A stretch of 64,000 nucleotides of DNA from Alistipes sp. dk3624 (GCF_009557455.1 NZ_CP045651.1:2604001-2668000), one strand, 5' to 3'. Counted from the stretch's first letter, positions 17,325 to 26,371 are shown. Made by a program: numbers and translations. Notes: generated from the letters alone by a model not told the origin.

Positions 17325-18240
17325 CGTCCAACAGTTTGAGGTAGCTTTCGTAACGGGAGAGGCCGATCTCTCCGGCGCGCAACGCCTCCCGCACCGCGCA
17401 GGCGGGTTCGTGGGTATGCGTGCAGTTGTAGTAGCCGCACCGGGGGGCGTAACGGAACAGATCCGGGAAATAGCGGCATATCTCGTCGTTTTCGATGTCG
17501 ATCAGTCCGAATCCCTTGATGCCCGGCGTGTCGATCAGGTAGCCGCCTCCGGCGAGCGGGTACATTTCCGAAAAGGTCGTCGTATGTTTTCCTTTGCTGC
17601 TGCTGGCCGATACCGCGCCGATGCGGATGTCCAGCGACGGGTCGATCGCCCGGATCAGCGTCGATTTGCCGACGCCCGAATTGCCCGAGAGCAGCGACGT
17701 TTTTCCCGGTAACATTTTTTTGAACGCGTCGATGCCGGTCTGCTGCGTCGCCGACAGCTCGATTACTTCGTATCCCGCCGACCGGTAAATTTTCAGAAAT
17801 TCGGTCTGGGCGTCCTGCAATGCATCGGTCGCGTAGAGGTCGCATTTGTTCAGCAGCAGCGTGACGGGAATGCGGTAGGCTTCCGCCGTGACCAGAAAGC
17901 GGTCGATGAACTCGCAGTTGGTGGACGGCAGGAAGAGCGACACGACCAGAAAGGCCTGATCGACGTTCGCGGCGATGATGTGCGACTCTTTCGACAGGTT
18001 CGATGCGCGGCGGATGATGTAATTGCGCCGCGGCAGGATTTTCGTGACGACGCCCGTCGCTCCTTCCGGCTGTTCGTATTCGACGCGGTCGCCCACCACG
18101 ACCGGATTGGTCGTGCGGCTTCCTTTCAGCCTGAGATTCCCGCGGATGCGGCAGGTTACGGTCTGCCCCGACGCGTCGTCGCGCAGCGTGTACCAGCTTC
18201 CGGTACTTTTGATTACCAATGCCGAACGTGCGGATTCCAT
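17302..18240 (-). CDS. rsgA: Ribosome small-subunit-dependent GTPase A
   Basis: 312 residues with the circularly permuted GTPase order: G4 LLLNKCDLY first, then G1 LSGNSGVGKST, then G3 DTPGIKGFGL, and a zinc knuckle CGYYNCTHTHEPAC at the C-terminus. An OB fold precedes the G domain. It matures the 30S subunit and may be inhibited by ppGpp, as known for the family. It starts five bases after cvpA and overlaps the methyltransferase gene. Confidence 0.95.
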   Translation of the reverse strand: MESARSALVIKSTGSWYTLRDDASGQTVTCRIRGNLRLKGSRTTNPVVVGDRVEYEQPEGATGVVTKILPRRNYIIRRASNLSKESHIIAANVDQAFLVVSLFLPSTNCEFIDRFLVTAEAYRIPVTLLLNKCDLYATDALQDAQTEFLKIYRSAGYEVIELSATQQTGIDAFKKMLPGKTSLLSGNSGVGKSTLIRAIDPSLDIRIGAVSASSSKGKHTTTFSEMYPLAGGGYLIDTPGIKGFGLIDIENDEICRYFPDLFRYAPRCGYYNCTHTHEPACAVREALRAGEIGLSRYESYLKLLDDDQKYRK

Positions 18241-18245
18241 AGGCG

Positions 18246-18743
18246 TCAGTCGTTATTGCCGGTTATTTTGTTTTTCATCAGGTCGAGGTACGGGAAAAGC
18301 AGCGCGGTCGTGCTCCGTACCGGCTTGTAGAGCGCGGCTTCGGTGTAACGGTCGTTTTCGACCCATCGGGTCGTGCTGTTGACGGTTTCGAACGCATATA
18401 GCAACAGGCTGAGAATGACGGCCATTTTGAACACGCCCAGCAGAATGCCGCCGATCGCGTCGATCGGGCCGAGTCCGGCGAGTTTGAAAATTCCTTTGAT
18501 CAGGTGTCCCAACAGCGCCATGACCAACAGTACCGCCAGCAGTATTACGACGAATCCGACGGCTGCGGCGATCGGCGGATCGGTATGCAGCCATTGGCCT
18601 ACCGCGCTGCTGTGGCGGAATGCGAAATAGACTCCGATGAAGAGTCCCGCGATTCCGCCCAGTTGCACGATGATTCCTTCGCGGAATCCCCTGTATGCGG
18701 CGTAGAGCAATGGAATGCCCAGGATGATATCGAATCCGTTCAT
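18246..18743 (-). CDS. CvpA-family membrane protein
   Basis: 165 residues with four hydrophobic segments and the CvpA opening pattern MNGFDIILGIPLLYAAYRGFREG. Inner-membrane protein related to colicin V production proteins; in other bacteria such proteins affect envelope homeostasis. First gene of the cvpA-rsgA-trmH set. A minus-strand TATATTTG box at 18864-18857 lies 114 bases before its start. Confidence 0.88.
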   Translation of the reverse strand: MNGFDIILGIPLLYAAYRGFREGIIVQLGGIAGLFIGVYFAFRHSSAVGQWLHTDPPIAAAVGFVVILLAVLLVMALLGHLIKGIFKLAGLGPIDAIGGILLGVFKMAVILSLLLYAFETVNSTTRWVENDRYTEAALYKPVRSTTALLFPYLDLMKNKITGNND

Positions 18744-18856
18744 GCTTGCGTTCTCGTGCGTCCGTGTTCCGTATCCGGCTGCGGGCTGCCCGGCGATCGG
18801 CCCGGTTCCCGTATTTCCGGACGGCGCCGGAAGACGGGACGGCCGAATATTTGTAC

Positions 18857-18864
18857 CAAATATA
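18857..18864 (-). promoter_or_regulatory. -7 box upstream of cvpA
   Basis: Minus strand TATATTTG, a perfect TAnnTTTG. The matching TTTG on that strand is 32 bases further, too far, so the -33 element is not identified. Confidence 0.4.
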
Positions 18865-18884
18865 GGGATTTATTCGTTATTTAT

Positions 18885-18892
18885 TAAATTTG
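18885..18892 (+). promoter_or_regulatory. -7 box upstream of the GH2 gene
   Basis: TAAATTTG, a perfect TAnnTTTG, 18 bases before the GH2 start codon. No good -33 box is visible at normal spacing. Confidence 0.5.
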
Positions 18893-18910
18893 CTCTCAAA
18901 TGCAACGCAT

Positions 18911-20914
18911 ATGAAAAGAATCTGGATTTTGATCGCAGGGGTGTTTATGCTGACGCAATTGTCTGCAAGAGACGTGATTAATATAAACAGGGATTGGCGT
19001 TTTTTCAGCCATACCGAAGGTTCCAGCGACCGGGCGCAGGGCGTGAACCTGCCGCACATGTGGAACAACGACGCCCTGAGCGGCCGGAACGACTATTTCC
19101 GGGGGGTAGGCAATTACATGAAAGATATCGCCGTACCGAAAGAGTGGGCCGGTCGGCGGATTTTCGTCCGCTTCGGCGGGGCCGGAACCGTGGCCGACCT
19201 GATCGTCAACGGGCGCTATGTCGGCGAACACCGGGGCGGTTACAGCGCATTTACGTTCGATCTGACCGATTACTTGAAATACGGCGAGAACAACTCGCTG
19301 TGGGTGATCGTCAATAACGCTCCGCGGCTCGACGTGCTTCCGACCGCCGGGGACATCAACGTTTACGGGGGATTGTACCGCGATGTCGAACTGATCGTAA
19401 CCGATCCGTCGCATATCGCCGTGGACGATTACGCGTCTGAGGGCGTTTATGTCCACCAGAAAGAGGTCTCCCGCGAAAAGGCCGATCTGGAGACGGTCGT
19501 GAGGGTGCGCGGCGCGGCCGGTAAGACCCTTACGGTCAATCTGGCCGTCGAAACGCCGAACCGCGATACGGTGGTCGTGCAAGGTGCGAAAGTCAAAATC
19601 GCGGGGGACGGCCGGGGATCGGCGACCGTACCGGTGATCGTAGGAAATCCGACGTTGTGGGATGGCATCGAGAATCCGTATATGTATACCGTGCGCGTGC
19701 AGCTGGCCGACGAGGGACGCGTGTGCGACGAGGTTACGGTGCCGCTCGGACTGCGCTTTTTCAGCGTCGATCCGAAGCAGGGATTCCTGCTGAACGGCCG
19801 TCCGTATCGGATTCACGGCGTGGTGCATTACGAAGACCGGGCGTCGGTGGGGATCGCGTTGAAACAGTACCAGATCAAAGAGGATCTGGATCTGATTACC
19901 GAGATGGGCGCCAATGCCGTCCGGGCTGCCGGTTATCCGCACCATCCGGGCTTTTACGACGAGTGCGACCGCCGCGGGATCTTGGTCTGGAGCGAAATGC
20001 CGTTTATCGGGCCGGCTTATATGACCGATAAGGGGTATATCCATACGGACGATTTCCGCCGCAACGGCGAGCAGCAGCTTTACGAAATGATTTTCCAGCA
20101 GTTTAACCACCCTTCGGTCGTATTCTGGGGTATTTTTTCGGATCAGGATCCGCGGGGCGACGATCCGACCGACTACATCAAAGGGCTCAACGCGATGGCG
20201 ATGCAGGAAGACCCGTCGCGGATGACGACGGCAACAAGCAATCAGGACGGCCCGATCAATTTCGTGACCGACCTGATCGTCTGGGATCTTCCGTTCGGAT
20301 GGAAGGAGGGGATGCCGGGCGATCTGAAGATATGGCTCGATCAGTTGCAGAAAAAGTGGGGGAGCCTGTGTTCCGGGATCACGTACGGAGCGGGGGCTTC
20401 GATCTATCATCAGGAGGATTCGCTCTACCGGCCCAACTACCTCGGCAACTGGCATCCGGAGCGTTGGCAGACCAGTCTGCACGAGCAGTATTTCCCGCTG
20501 GTCGACGCGTCGCCGTTTCTATGGGGCTGGTTCGTGGCCAATATGTTCGATTACGGGGCGGCCGGGCGCGACTGGGGCGAGGGCACCGGGATCGACGACC
20601 GGGGATTGGTGACTTTCGACCGCAAGTACCGCAAGGATGCGTTCTATTTCTATAAGGCCAACTGGAACAAGGCCGAACCGATGGTTTATATCGCGCAGAA
20701 GCGCTGGACGCCGCGCGTGAAAACGACCCAGACGATCCGGGTCTATTCGAATGCTCCGGAAGTGGAACTGCTGGTCAACGGCGCTTCGCTCGGCAGGAAG
20801 ACGGGGGCCAACGGGGTGTTCCTGTGGGAAAACGTCGAACTCAAACGCGGCGTGAACGCGCTCGAGGCGCGCAGCGACACGAGCATCGACTATGCTGACA
20901 TTCGGGTGTTGTAG
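18911..20914 (+). CDS. Secreted glycoside hydrolase family 2 protein lacking both catalytic glutamates
   Basis: 667 residues from the ATG at 18911, with a signal peptide (MKRIWILIAGVFMLTQLSA). GH2 architecture is complete: N-terminal jelly roll (LPHMWNNDALSGRNDYFRG, GGYSAFTFDLTDYL), an Ig-like middle domain, a TIM barrel (GVVHYEDRASVG, GANAVRAAGYPHHPGFYDEC), and a C-terminal domain. The acid/base position, normally NE after the NHPSVVxW strand, reads F-S-D at 409-411, and the nucleophile motif, normally SEYGAGASI, reads I-T-Y-G with Thr491. Both glutamates are therefore missing in an otherwise well-kept fold. It may be a binding protein or use other residues. Confidence 0.85.
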   Translation: MKRIWILIAGVFMLTQLSARDVININRDWRFFSHTEGSSDRAQGVNLPHMWNNDALSGRNDYFRGVGNYMKDIAVPKEWAGRRIFVRFGGAGTVADLIVNGRYVGEHRGGYSAFTFDLTDYLKYGENNSLWVIVNNAPRLDVLPTAGDINVYGGLYRDVELIVTDPSHIAVDDYASEGVYVHQKEVSREKADLETVVRVRGAAGKTLTVNLAVETPNRDTVVVQGAKVKIAGDGRGSATVPVIVGNPTLWDGIENPYMYTVRVQLADEGRVCDEVTVPLGLRFFSVDPKQGFLLNGRPYRIHGVVHYEDRASVGIALKQYQIKEDLDLITEMGANAVRAAGYPHHPGFYDECDRRGILVWSEMPFIGPAYMTDKGYIHTDDFRRNGEQQLYEMIFQQFNHPSVVFWGIFSDQDPRGDDPTDYIKGLNAMAMQEDPSRMTTATSNQDGPINFVTDLIVWDLPFGWKEGMPGDLKIWLDQLQKKWGSLCSGITYGAGASIYHQEDSLYRPNYLGNWHPERWQTSLHEQYFPLVDASPFLWGWFVANMFDYGAAGRDWGEGTGIDDRGLVTFDRKYRKDAFYFYKANWNKAEPMVYIAQKRWTPRVKTTQTIRVYSNAPEVELLVNGASLGRKTGANGVFLWENVELKRGVNALEARSDTSIDYADIRVL

Positions 20915-20933
20915 ATCGGGACGCAGGAACGGC

Positions 20934-21557
20934 TTAACGTACGGTCGAGTCCCGCAGAATCCCGGTCGAGTCAGGCCCTTCGCAGAACAACAGGTCGATG
21001 ATCGACAGGTTCGCCGCGAAAGGATAGCGTTCGGTGAAAACCTGGTAATAAGGTGCGGCCCGGAATGCCGGGTCGGGACGTTGCAGGCGCGGCTTCGGGG
21101 ATAGCGCGTCTCGGAAATCTTCGGCGGGATCGGGGTTTTGCACGTAACTTTCGGAGTACGCGATGCGCGGTTTCATTCGTAAGAGATCGAGTACCGTTTG
21201 TTGCAGTTCCGCATTCAGGTCGACCAGAAAATCGTACCGTCGCCGGTAGAACGGGGCGAACCGCTCTTCGTAATGGACGAAATAGGGCGAACTCCGGTAA
21301 GCCGATACGATCGCTTGCCAATGTTGGTGTTGCCATTTTTTCGACGAATCGATCCGGATATCCCGGGTCGGTTTTTTTATACCCGACGGTTGGAGTACCG
21401 GTACGATCAGCGGACCCGTCCCGTTGGCCGTCAGGATGTCGCATCGGTTTCGGTAGCTCTGTTTCCGATAATGTTCGTATAGGTCGATTACGGCTTTTCC
21501 GCTCAGTAGTTTGGCGTAATACTGGACGTTTCCGAGATAAGCGGTCGAAAGGATCAC
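20934..21557 (-). CDS. WbqC-family protein
   Basis: 207 residues beginning at a GTG at 21557 (MILSTAYLGNVQYYAKLL). The WbqC pattern is seen in the opening AYLGNVQYYAKL, in LTANGTGPLIVPV and in the RIDSSKKWQHQHWQAI stretch with YFVHYEE. The family is found in polysaccharide biosynthesis loci and elsewhere, with unknown biochemistry. Here it is separated from the DUF4924 gene by 17 bases and probably cotranscribed with it. It is convergent with the GH2 gene, which ends 19 bases away. Confidence 0.8.
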   Translation of the reverse strand: MILSTAYLGNVQYYAKLLSGKAVIDLYEHYRKQSYRNRCDILTANGTGPLIVPVLQPSGIKKPTRDIRIDSSKKWQHQHWQAIVSAYRSSPYFVHYEERFAPFYRRRYDFLVDLNAELQQTVLDLLRMKPRIAYSESYVQNPDPAEDFRDALSPKPRLQRPDPAFRAAPYYQVFTERYPFAANLSIIDLLFCEGPDSTGILRDSTVR

Positions 21558-21574
21558 GGTCGGCGGATTTCGGG

Positions 21575-22135
21575 TTATTTTTTCGGGCCGAACAGGTCGG
21601 TCTCGCCGCGTTCGACGGCGTGGAATACGGTGGCCAGTTCGGCGACTGCCGGCGAGATCAGGCCGATGACGTTGCGGATGTCGTTCTCCTTGCTTCGATC
21701 GCCTTTGATCCGGTACAGCATAACGGCATACAGAGCCCGGAAGAACAGTTCCACGTCGGAGATGTCCTGTTTGCCGAGTTTGCTTTTGAGCGTCGGGATT
21801 TCGGGGGCTACCGCGGCGTAGAGCGCACGGTATTTCTCGCCGACGGGCAGCGTCAGCAACTGTTTGTGCAGGTTATCCAGATCGTCGATCAGATGCAGGG
21901 TGTGTTCCAGATGGCCGTTTTCCTCCTTGCCTTCTTTGCGCAGCAGGTTTACCAGATCCATGTACCAGAAGAAAACCTCCTGTTTTTTGGCTTCGTCCAG
22001 TTCGCTTTTCTGCACCAGTTGCGAATAGATCGCTTCGGGACTGAACTGCAGGGCGCGTAGCAAATCCTCCAACTGCCACAGATAGAGGATGTACTCGGCG
22101 ATATTCTCTTTGCGTTTGCGTTGTGCGATATACAT
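21575..22135 (-). CDS. DUF4924-family protein
   Basis: 186 residues, mostly helical and charged, with the start MYIAQRKRKENIAEYILYLW and the repeated LDDLDNLHKQL / FFRALYAVMLYRIKG helices that I associate with the Bacteroidota-specific DUF4924. Cytosolic; function unknown. It is upstream of the WbqC gene (17-base gap) and downstream of tilS, with a short gene remnant between. Confidence 0.75.
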   Translation of the reverse strand: MYIAQRKRKENIAEYILYLWQLEDLLRALQFSPEAIYSQLVQKSELDEAKKQEVFFWYMDLVNLLRKEGKEENGHLEHTLHLIDDLDNLHKQLLTLPVGEKYRALYAAVAPEIPTLKSKLGKQDISDVELFFRALYAVMLYRIKGDRSKENDIRNVIGLISPAVAELATVFHAVERGETDLFGPKK

Positions 22136-22228
22136 TTCGGTCGTTTTTCGGTGAACGGATCGTGTTTCCGACCGCTAATATACCGATTCCTTTCGAAAAA
22201 CGGATGACGTCGTCCCGTTCGGAATGCG

Positions 22229-22378
22229 TTATTGCATCCGGATGTGCTCTTCGATCCTCTTTTTCAGGCTCCCCTTGCCGTAATCGAGCCACCGGTCGAT
22301 CAGGATGCCTTCGGGATCGAACAGCAGGCCGAGCGCCGGGGAGAGTTGTCGGTCGCCCCGGCTATCGGGCGAATGGCG
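22229..22378 (-). pseudogene. C-terminal gene remnant directly after tilS
   Basis: Immediately after the tilS stop codon, and in the same frame, 49 sense codons run to the TAA at 22229. The tail LLFDPEGILIDRWLDYGKG then SLKKRIEEHIRMQ has the look of a genuine protein C-terminus, perhaps the last strand and helix of a thioredoxin-like domain. There is no ATG, GTG or TTG near its beginning, so it cannot be an intact gene; the only methionine is next to the end. It is either a remnant of a lost gene or an extension of TilS cut by a stop codon. Confidence 0.4.
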
Positions 22379-23728
22379 TTAAATCTCCACGTCCGTTTCG
22401 CGTACGATCCGGAGCACGTTTTCCGTAGCGGGCGCCACTTTGTAGCGGTCGTCGATGCGCCGTCCGACCACCCATACGATGTCATTCCCGCTGGTCACGA
22501 CGAATTGGCGGCGTTTGTCCGGGAGCGATACCTTGTTGTTTATCAGGAAATCGCTGATTTTCTTGCGGCTGTCCATGCCGAACGGAACGAATGCGTCCCC
22601 TTCGTTCCAGCGGCGCACCGTCAGCGGATAGGTCAGCTTGTCCGCATCGAGCAGCGCTACGTTTTCGGGCTGGCGGAGCGATTCGACGTCGTCTGCTTCG
22701 AGGCGTTCGAAGGTCAGCAACGCGCCGCCGCAGTAGATGTGGGTCGTTTCGGGAGTCACTTCCGTCGTGCAGCCCTCGTCGTCGGGGATCGGGGTGATCA
22801 GGATGCGACCGCGGTCGATGTAAGCTACGCTGTCTTTCGAAAAGAAACGCTTGCCGGAGCCGTGTCCTTCGCAGAATGCCCGGTAAAGGCTGTTGATGAC
22901 TTCCCCGTTGAACCCGAAACCGCGCAGCAGTTCGAAGATGACGAAATCGGCAGGCAGCGACGGATCGATCCGCGACAGATCGACGACGGTGCGCGTTTCG
23001 TCGCGTATGAGCGCCTGGCGGCGGATCACTTCCATGCTGCGGTCGATGAAATTCTGGGCCGAGGTCAGCCGTTCGACGTTGGCCGCCATCGTGTCGGTGA
23101 ATTTCGGAGAGATCTCCTTGATGCGCGGCACGATGCCGAGCCGGAATTTATTGCGTAGGTATTTGGTCGACGCGTTGGTCGAATCTTCGCGGTAGGGGAT
23201 TTTGTTGGTCAGCGCGTAGTCGATGATCTCTTTGCGCTGCGAAAACAGCAGCGGCCGGATCAGGCGCCCGTTCACGACGCCGATGCCCGTCAGCCCCCGG
23301 AGCCCCGTTCCCCGGATCAGGTTGATGAAAAAGGTTTCCACCGAGTCGTCGGCGTGGTGTGCGATTGCGACCCGGTCGTAGCGGCGCTCTTCGCATAGCT
23401 TGTCAAACCATTCGTAGCGCAACCGCCGCGCGGCCATTTCGACCGATTCGCCGGTCGCGGCGACTTCCGCCATCGTGTCGAAGCGAACGCCGTAATACGG
23501 GATTCCGTAGCGGGTCGCCTCGCGTTCGACCAGTAAGTCGTCTTCGTCGGCTTCGGCTCCGCGAAGCTGGAAATTGCAGTGCGCCACGCCCACTTCGTAT
23601 CCGCCGCGGACGAACAGCGACAGCATGACCATCGAATCGACGCCGCCGCTTACGGCCAGCAGAATGCGGTTTTCGTGGGTGCACAGACCCCGTTCCCGGA
23701 TGTAGGCCCGAAATTTATCCTGTAGCAT
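22379..23728 (-). CDS. tilS: tRNA(Ile)-lysidine synthase
   Basis: 449 residues from the ATG at 23728 (MLQDKFRAYIRERGLC). The PP-loop ATPase motif AVSGGVDSMVML is near residue 24, followed by VAHCNFQLRGAEADEDD, IAHHADDSVETFFINLIRG and, at the C-terminus, the TilS substrate-binding domain (RRWNEGDAFVPFGMDSRKKI, DIVWVVGRRIDDRYKV). It makes lysidine at position 34 of tRNA(Ile2), which is essential for AUA decoding. It begins two bases after the murB stop codon and is translationally close to it. Confidence 0.95.
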   Translation of the reverse strand: MLQDKFRAYIRERGLCTHENRILLAVSGGVDSMVMLSLFVRGGYEVGVAHCNFQLRGAEADEDDLLVEREATRYGIPYYGVRFDTMAEVAATGESVEMAARRLRYEWFDKLCEERRYDRVAIAHHADDSVETFFINLIRGTGLRGLTGIGVVNGRLIRPLLFSQRKEIIDYALTNKIPYREDSTNASTKYLRNKFRLGIVPRIKEISPKFTDTMAANVERLTSAQNFIDRSMEVIRRQALIRDETRTVVDLSRIDPSLPADFVIFELLRGFGFNGEVINSLYRAFCEGHGSGKRFFSKDSVAYIDRGRILITPIPDDEGCTTEVTPETTHIYCGGALLTFERLEADDVESLRQPENVALLDADKLTYPLTVRRWNEGDAFVPFGMDSRKKISDFLINNKVSLPDKRRQFVVTSGNDIVWVVGRRIDDRYKVAPATENVLRIVRETDVEI

Positions 23729-23730
23729 AT

Positions 23731-24735
23731 CTATATCAGATTTACTTCCATGTCGATCGTTACGCCGAACCGTTCGAGCACATCCTGCTGAACGGCACGG
23801 GCGAGGCGGACGATATCGGCTCCCGTAGCGCCGCCGTGGTTGACCACTACGAGCGCCTGGCGTTCGTGGATGCCGGCCGGGCCGAGCCTTGAGCCGCGCC
23901 ATCCGCAGCGGTCGATCAGCCAGCCGGCCGCCAGTTTCACCCGGCCTTCTCCGGTCGCGTAGCGCGGCATGTCCGGGTATTTCTTCGTCAGGAAATCGGC
24001 CTGCGCTTGCGACACGACCGGATTTTTGAAAAAGCTGCCGGCGTTTCCCAGCACTCTCGGATCGGGCAGCTTGCTGCTCCGGATAGCGATAACCGCCCGA
24101 CGGATATTTTCCAGCGATACGCCGCCGAGCGCTTCGACCTGTTGCTCCACGTCTCCGTAGCGCAGCCGGAACTGCGGATCGCGCGCGAGGACGAATTGAA
24201 CCGCCAGGATTACGGCGCGGCCTTTCAGCTCCCGTTTGAAAATGCTGTCCCGGTAACCGAAACGGCATTCCGCGTTGGACAGCGTCACAGTTTCCCGCGT
24301 GTCGATCAGCAGGCACTCGACGCTTTCGATCGTATCTTTCGCTTCGGCCCCGTACGCTCCGATGTTCTGTACCGGTGCGGCCCCGACATAGCCTGGGATC
24401 AGCGACAGGTTTTCGATGCCGCCCAATCCGTTGCGCACCGCCCAGGCGACGAGGTCGTCCCATTCGACGCCGGCTCCGGCTCGGACGCGCACCGTCCTGC
24501 CGTCGTCCGAAATCTGCGCGATGTCGCGGCACGCGGGATGCAGCACGGTGCCGTCGTAATCGCCCGTGAACAGCACGTTGTTGCCGCCGCCGAGGATCAT
24601 CCATTTCTCGCCGGGCGGCAAGCTGTCCAGCAGAGCGGTCAGTTCGGCCCGGTCGCTGAATTCGGCGAAACGTCGCGCCGAAACGTCCACCCCGAAACTG
24701 TTCAGTCCGCGGAGGGATTTGTTTTCTTCCATCAT
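23731..24735 (-). CDS. murB: UDP-N-acetylenolpyruvoylglucosamine reductase
   Basis: 334 residues from the ATG pair at 24735/24732 (MMEENKSLRGLNSFGV). FAD-binding motifs ILGGGNNVLF and IPGYVGAAPVQNIGAYG are present, the catalytic serine lies in LGNAGSFFKNPVV, and a late conserved Glu occurs in the C-terminal domain. The compact form with the GAYG-E pattern matches type I MurB. It produces UDP-N-acetylmuramate in peptidoglycan synthesis. tilS follows at once. Confidence 0.95.
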   Translation of the reverse strand: MMEENKSLRGLNSFGVDVSARRFAEFSDRAELTALLDSLPPGEKWMILGGGNNVLFTGDYDGTVLHPACRDIAQISDDGRTVRVRAGAGVEWDDLVAWAVRNGLGGIENLSLIPGYVGAAPVQNIGAYGAEAKDTIESVECLLIDTRETVTLSNAECRFGYRDSIFKRELKGRAVILAVQFVLARDPQFRLRYGDVEQQVEALGGVSLENIRRAVIAIRSSKLPDPRVLGNAGSFFKNPVVSQAQADFLTKKYPDMPRYATGEGRVKLAAGWLIDRCGWRGSRLGPAGIHERQALVVVNHGGATGADIVRLARAVQQDVLERFGVTIDMEVNLI

Positions 24736-24897
24736 ACACGCTATTGTTAAACAAACATACGACAATAAATCAGATTTTGCAAAACCGACTGCCGACGGAG
24801 CGGTTCCGCTACAGACCGACGGCCGGTAAAAAACCCGGATGCGGATATTTGCGGAAAAATGATTACTTTTAATGTGAATTTTTAAATCCGACGAAAA

Positions 24898-26364
24898 ATG
24901 TTTACCGAACAGGATATCGAACAGATCGGCGCTCACGGCCTGTGCGTCGCCGATGCGGAGCGGCAGATGCTCCGTTTCAGAGAAGGGTTTCCATACCTGG
25001 ATATTTGCCGTGCGGCAGTGGCCGGCGACGGGATTCTGCAAGTCGACGGGGCTGCTGCGGAGCGTTACGGCGCGGTTTACCGGGAACTCCGTCCGCAGCG
25101 CAAGGTCGTGAAATTCGTTCCGGCGTCGGGTGCGGCGACCCGTATGTTCAAGGCGTTATTCGAATTTTTGAACGACGGCGTTCGCAGCCGCGAAGTCGAC
25201 GAATTGTTGGCCGGTCTCGACCGTTTCGCTTTTGCCGAACGGCTTGCGGAGTTTACCGGAGGCAGCCGCGATCCGCGAACCGTGGTCTCGAATATCCTGA
25301 CCGAAGGGCTCGGTTACGGGACGCTGCCGAAAGCGCTGATCCTTTTTCACCGTTATCCCGACCGCAACCGGACGGCCTTTGAAGAACATCTGGCCGAAGG
25401 GGCGCTGTATGCGGCCGGAGCAGGGAGCGAAGTATGCATTCATTTTACCGTATCTGCGGAGCACCGGGAGCAGTTCGAACGCCTGGCCGCCGAAACGGTT
25501 CCGTTTTACGAAGCCCGTTTCGGGGTGAAGTATCGGATCGGTTATTCCTGCCAGAAGCCTTCGACCGATACGCTGGCCGTCAATCCCGACGATACGCCGC
25601 TGCGCGACGGGCAGGGGCGCCTGCTTTTCCGTCCTGCGGGGCACGGGGCGCTGATCGAGAACCTGAACGAGATCGATGCCGACCTGGTTTTCATCAAAAC
25701 GGTCGACAACGTGGCGCCCGACCGTCTGAAATCCGATACGGTGATCTATAAAGAGATGCTCGCCGGGTTGCTGCTCGATTTGCAGCGGCAGGCGTTCGGG
25801 TATTTGCGCCGGCTGGATGCCGGGGAACGGGTGTCTGCGGAGGAGATGGCGTCATTCGTTTCCGGCAGGCTGTGCCGTCGGCTGCCGTCGTCGTTCGCTG
25901 CGTTGGAACCGCAGCGGCAGGTCGGTTTGCTGCGCGAATTGCTGGATCGTCCGATCCGGGTGTGCGGTATGGTGAAGAACGAAGGCGAGCCGGGCGGCGG
26001 GCCGTTTTGGGTGCGGGAGGCCGACGGCGGCGAGTCGTTGCAGATCGCCGAATCGTCCCAGATCGCGCCGCAGCAAAAGGGTCTGATGACCGCGGCGACG
26101 CATTTCAACCCGGTAGATCTCGTCTGCGGGGTGCGGGATTATCTCGGCCGTAAATTCGATCTGACGCGTTACGTCGATCCGCAGACCGGTTTTATTTCGT
26201 CGAAATCGCAGCAGGGGCGGCCGCTGAAGGCGCTCGAATTGCCGGGTCTGTGGAACGGAGCGATGGCGCGGTGGAACACCGTGTTCGTCGAGGTTCCCAT
26301 ATCGACTTTCAGTCCGGTGAAAGTTGTGGGCGATCTACTGCGGCCGCAGCATCGGAACGGATAG
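24898..26364 (+). CDS. DUF4301-family protein
   Basis: 488 residues. The N-terminal third contains KFVPASGAATRMFKALFEF, a glycine-rich segment that recalls sugar-nucleotide-binding or nucleotidyltransferase loops, then LPKALILFHRYPD and HGALIENLNEIDADLVFIKT; the C-terminus has CGVRDYLGRKFDLTRYVD. This layout is what I know as Bacteroidota DUF4301. Predicted cytosolic, no signal peptide. Function unknown; the HGALIENLN and DADLVFIKTVDN motifs would be the first residues to test. Downstream holA has its own promoter. Confidence 0.78.
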   Translation: MFTEQDIEQIGAHGLCVADAERQMLRFREGFPYLDICRAAVAGDGILQVDGAAAERYGAVYRELRPQRKVVKFVPASGAATRMFKALFEFLNDGVRSREVDELLAGLDRFAFAERLAEFTGGSRDPRTVVSNILTEGLGYGTLPKALILFHRYPDRNRTAFEEHLAEGALYAAGAGSEVCIHFTVSAEHREQFERLAAETVPFYEARFGVKYRIGYSCQKPSTDTLAVNPDDTPLRDGQGRLLFRPAGHGALIENLNEIDADLVFIKTVDNVAPDRLKSDTVIYKEMLAGLLLDLQRQAFGYLRRLDAGERVSAEEMASFVSGRLCRRLPSSFAALEPQRQVGLLRELLDRPIRVCGMVKNEGEPGGGPFWVREADGGESLQIAESSQIAPQQKGLMTAATHFNPVDLVCGVRDYLGRKFDLTRYVDPQTGFISSKSQQGRPLKALELPGLWNGAMARWNTVFVEVPISTFSPVKVVGDLLRPQHRNG

Positions 26365-26371
26365 TCCGGGT

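Noticed and set aside
18896-20482. A 528-codon open frame antisense to the GH2 gene
   Set aside because: Same composition artefact; the plus strand has a full GH2 protein.
20934-22135. WbqC plus DUF4924 as the start of an O-antigen locus
   Set aside because: No glycosyltransferase, Wzx or Wzy genes follow; both neighbours are ordinary housekeeping genes.
22379-24754. A 791-codon frame joining tilS with part of murB
   Set aside because: Only the last 449 codons are TilS; the upstream part is a wrong-frame reading of murB.
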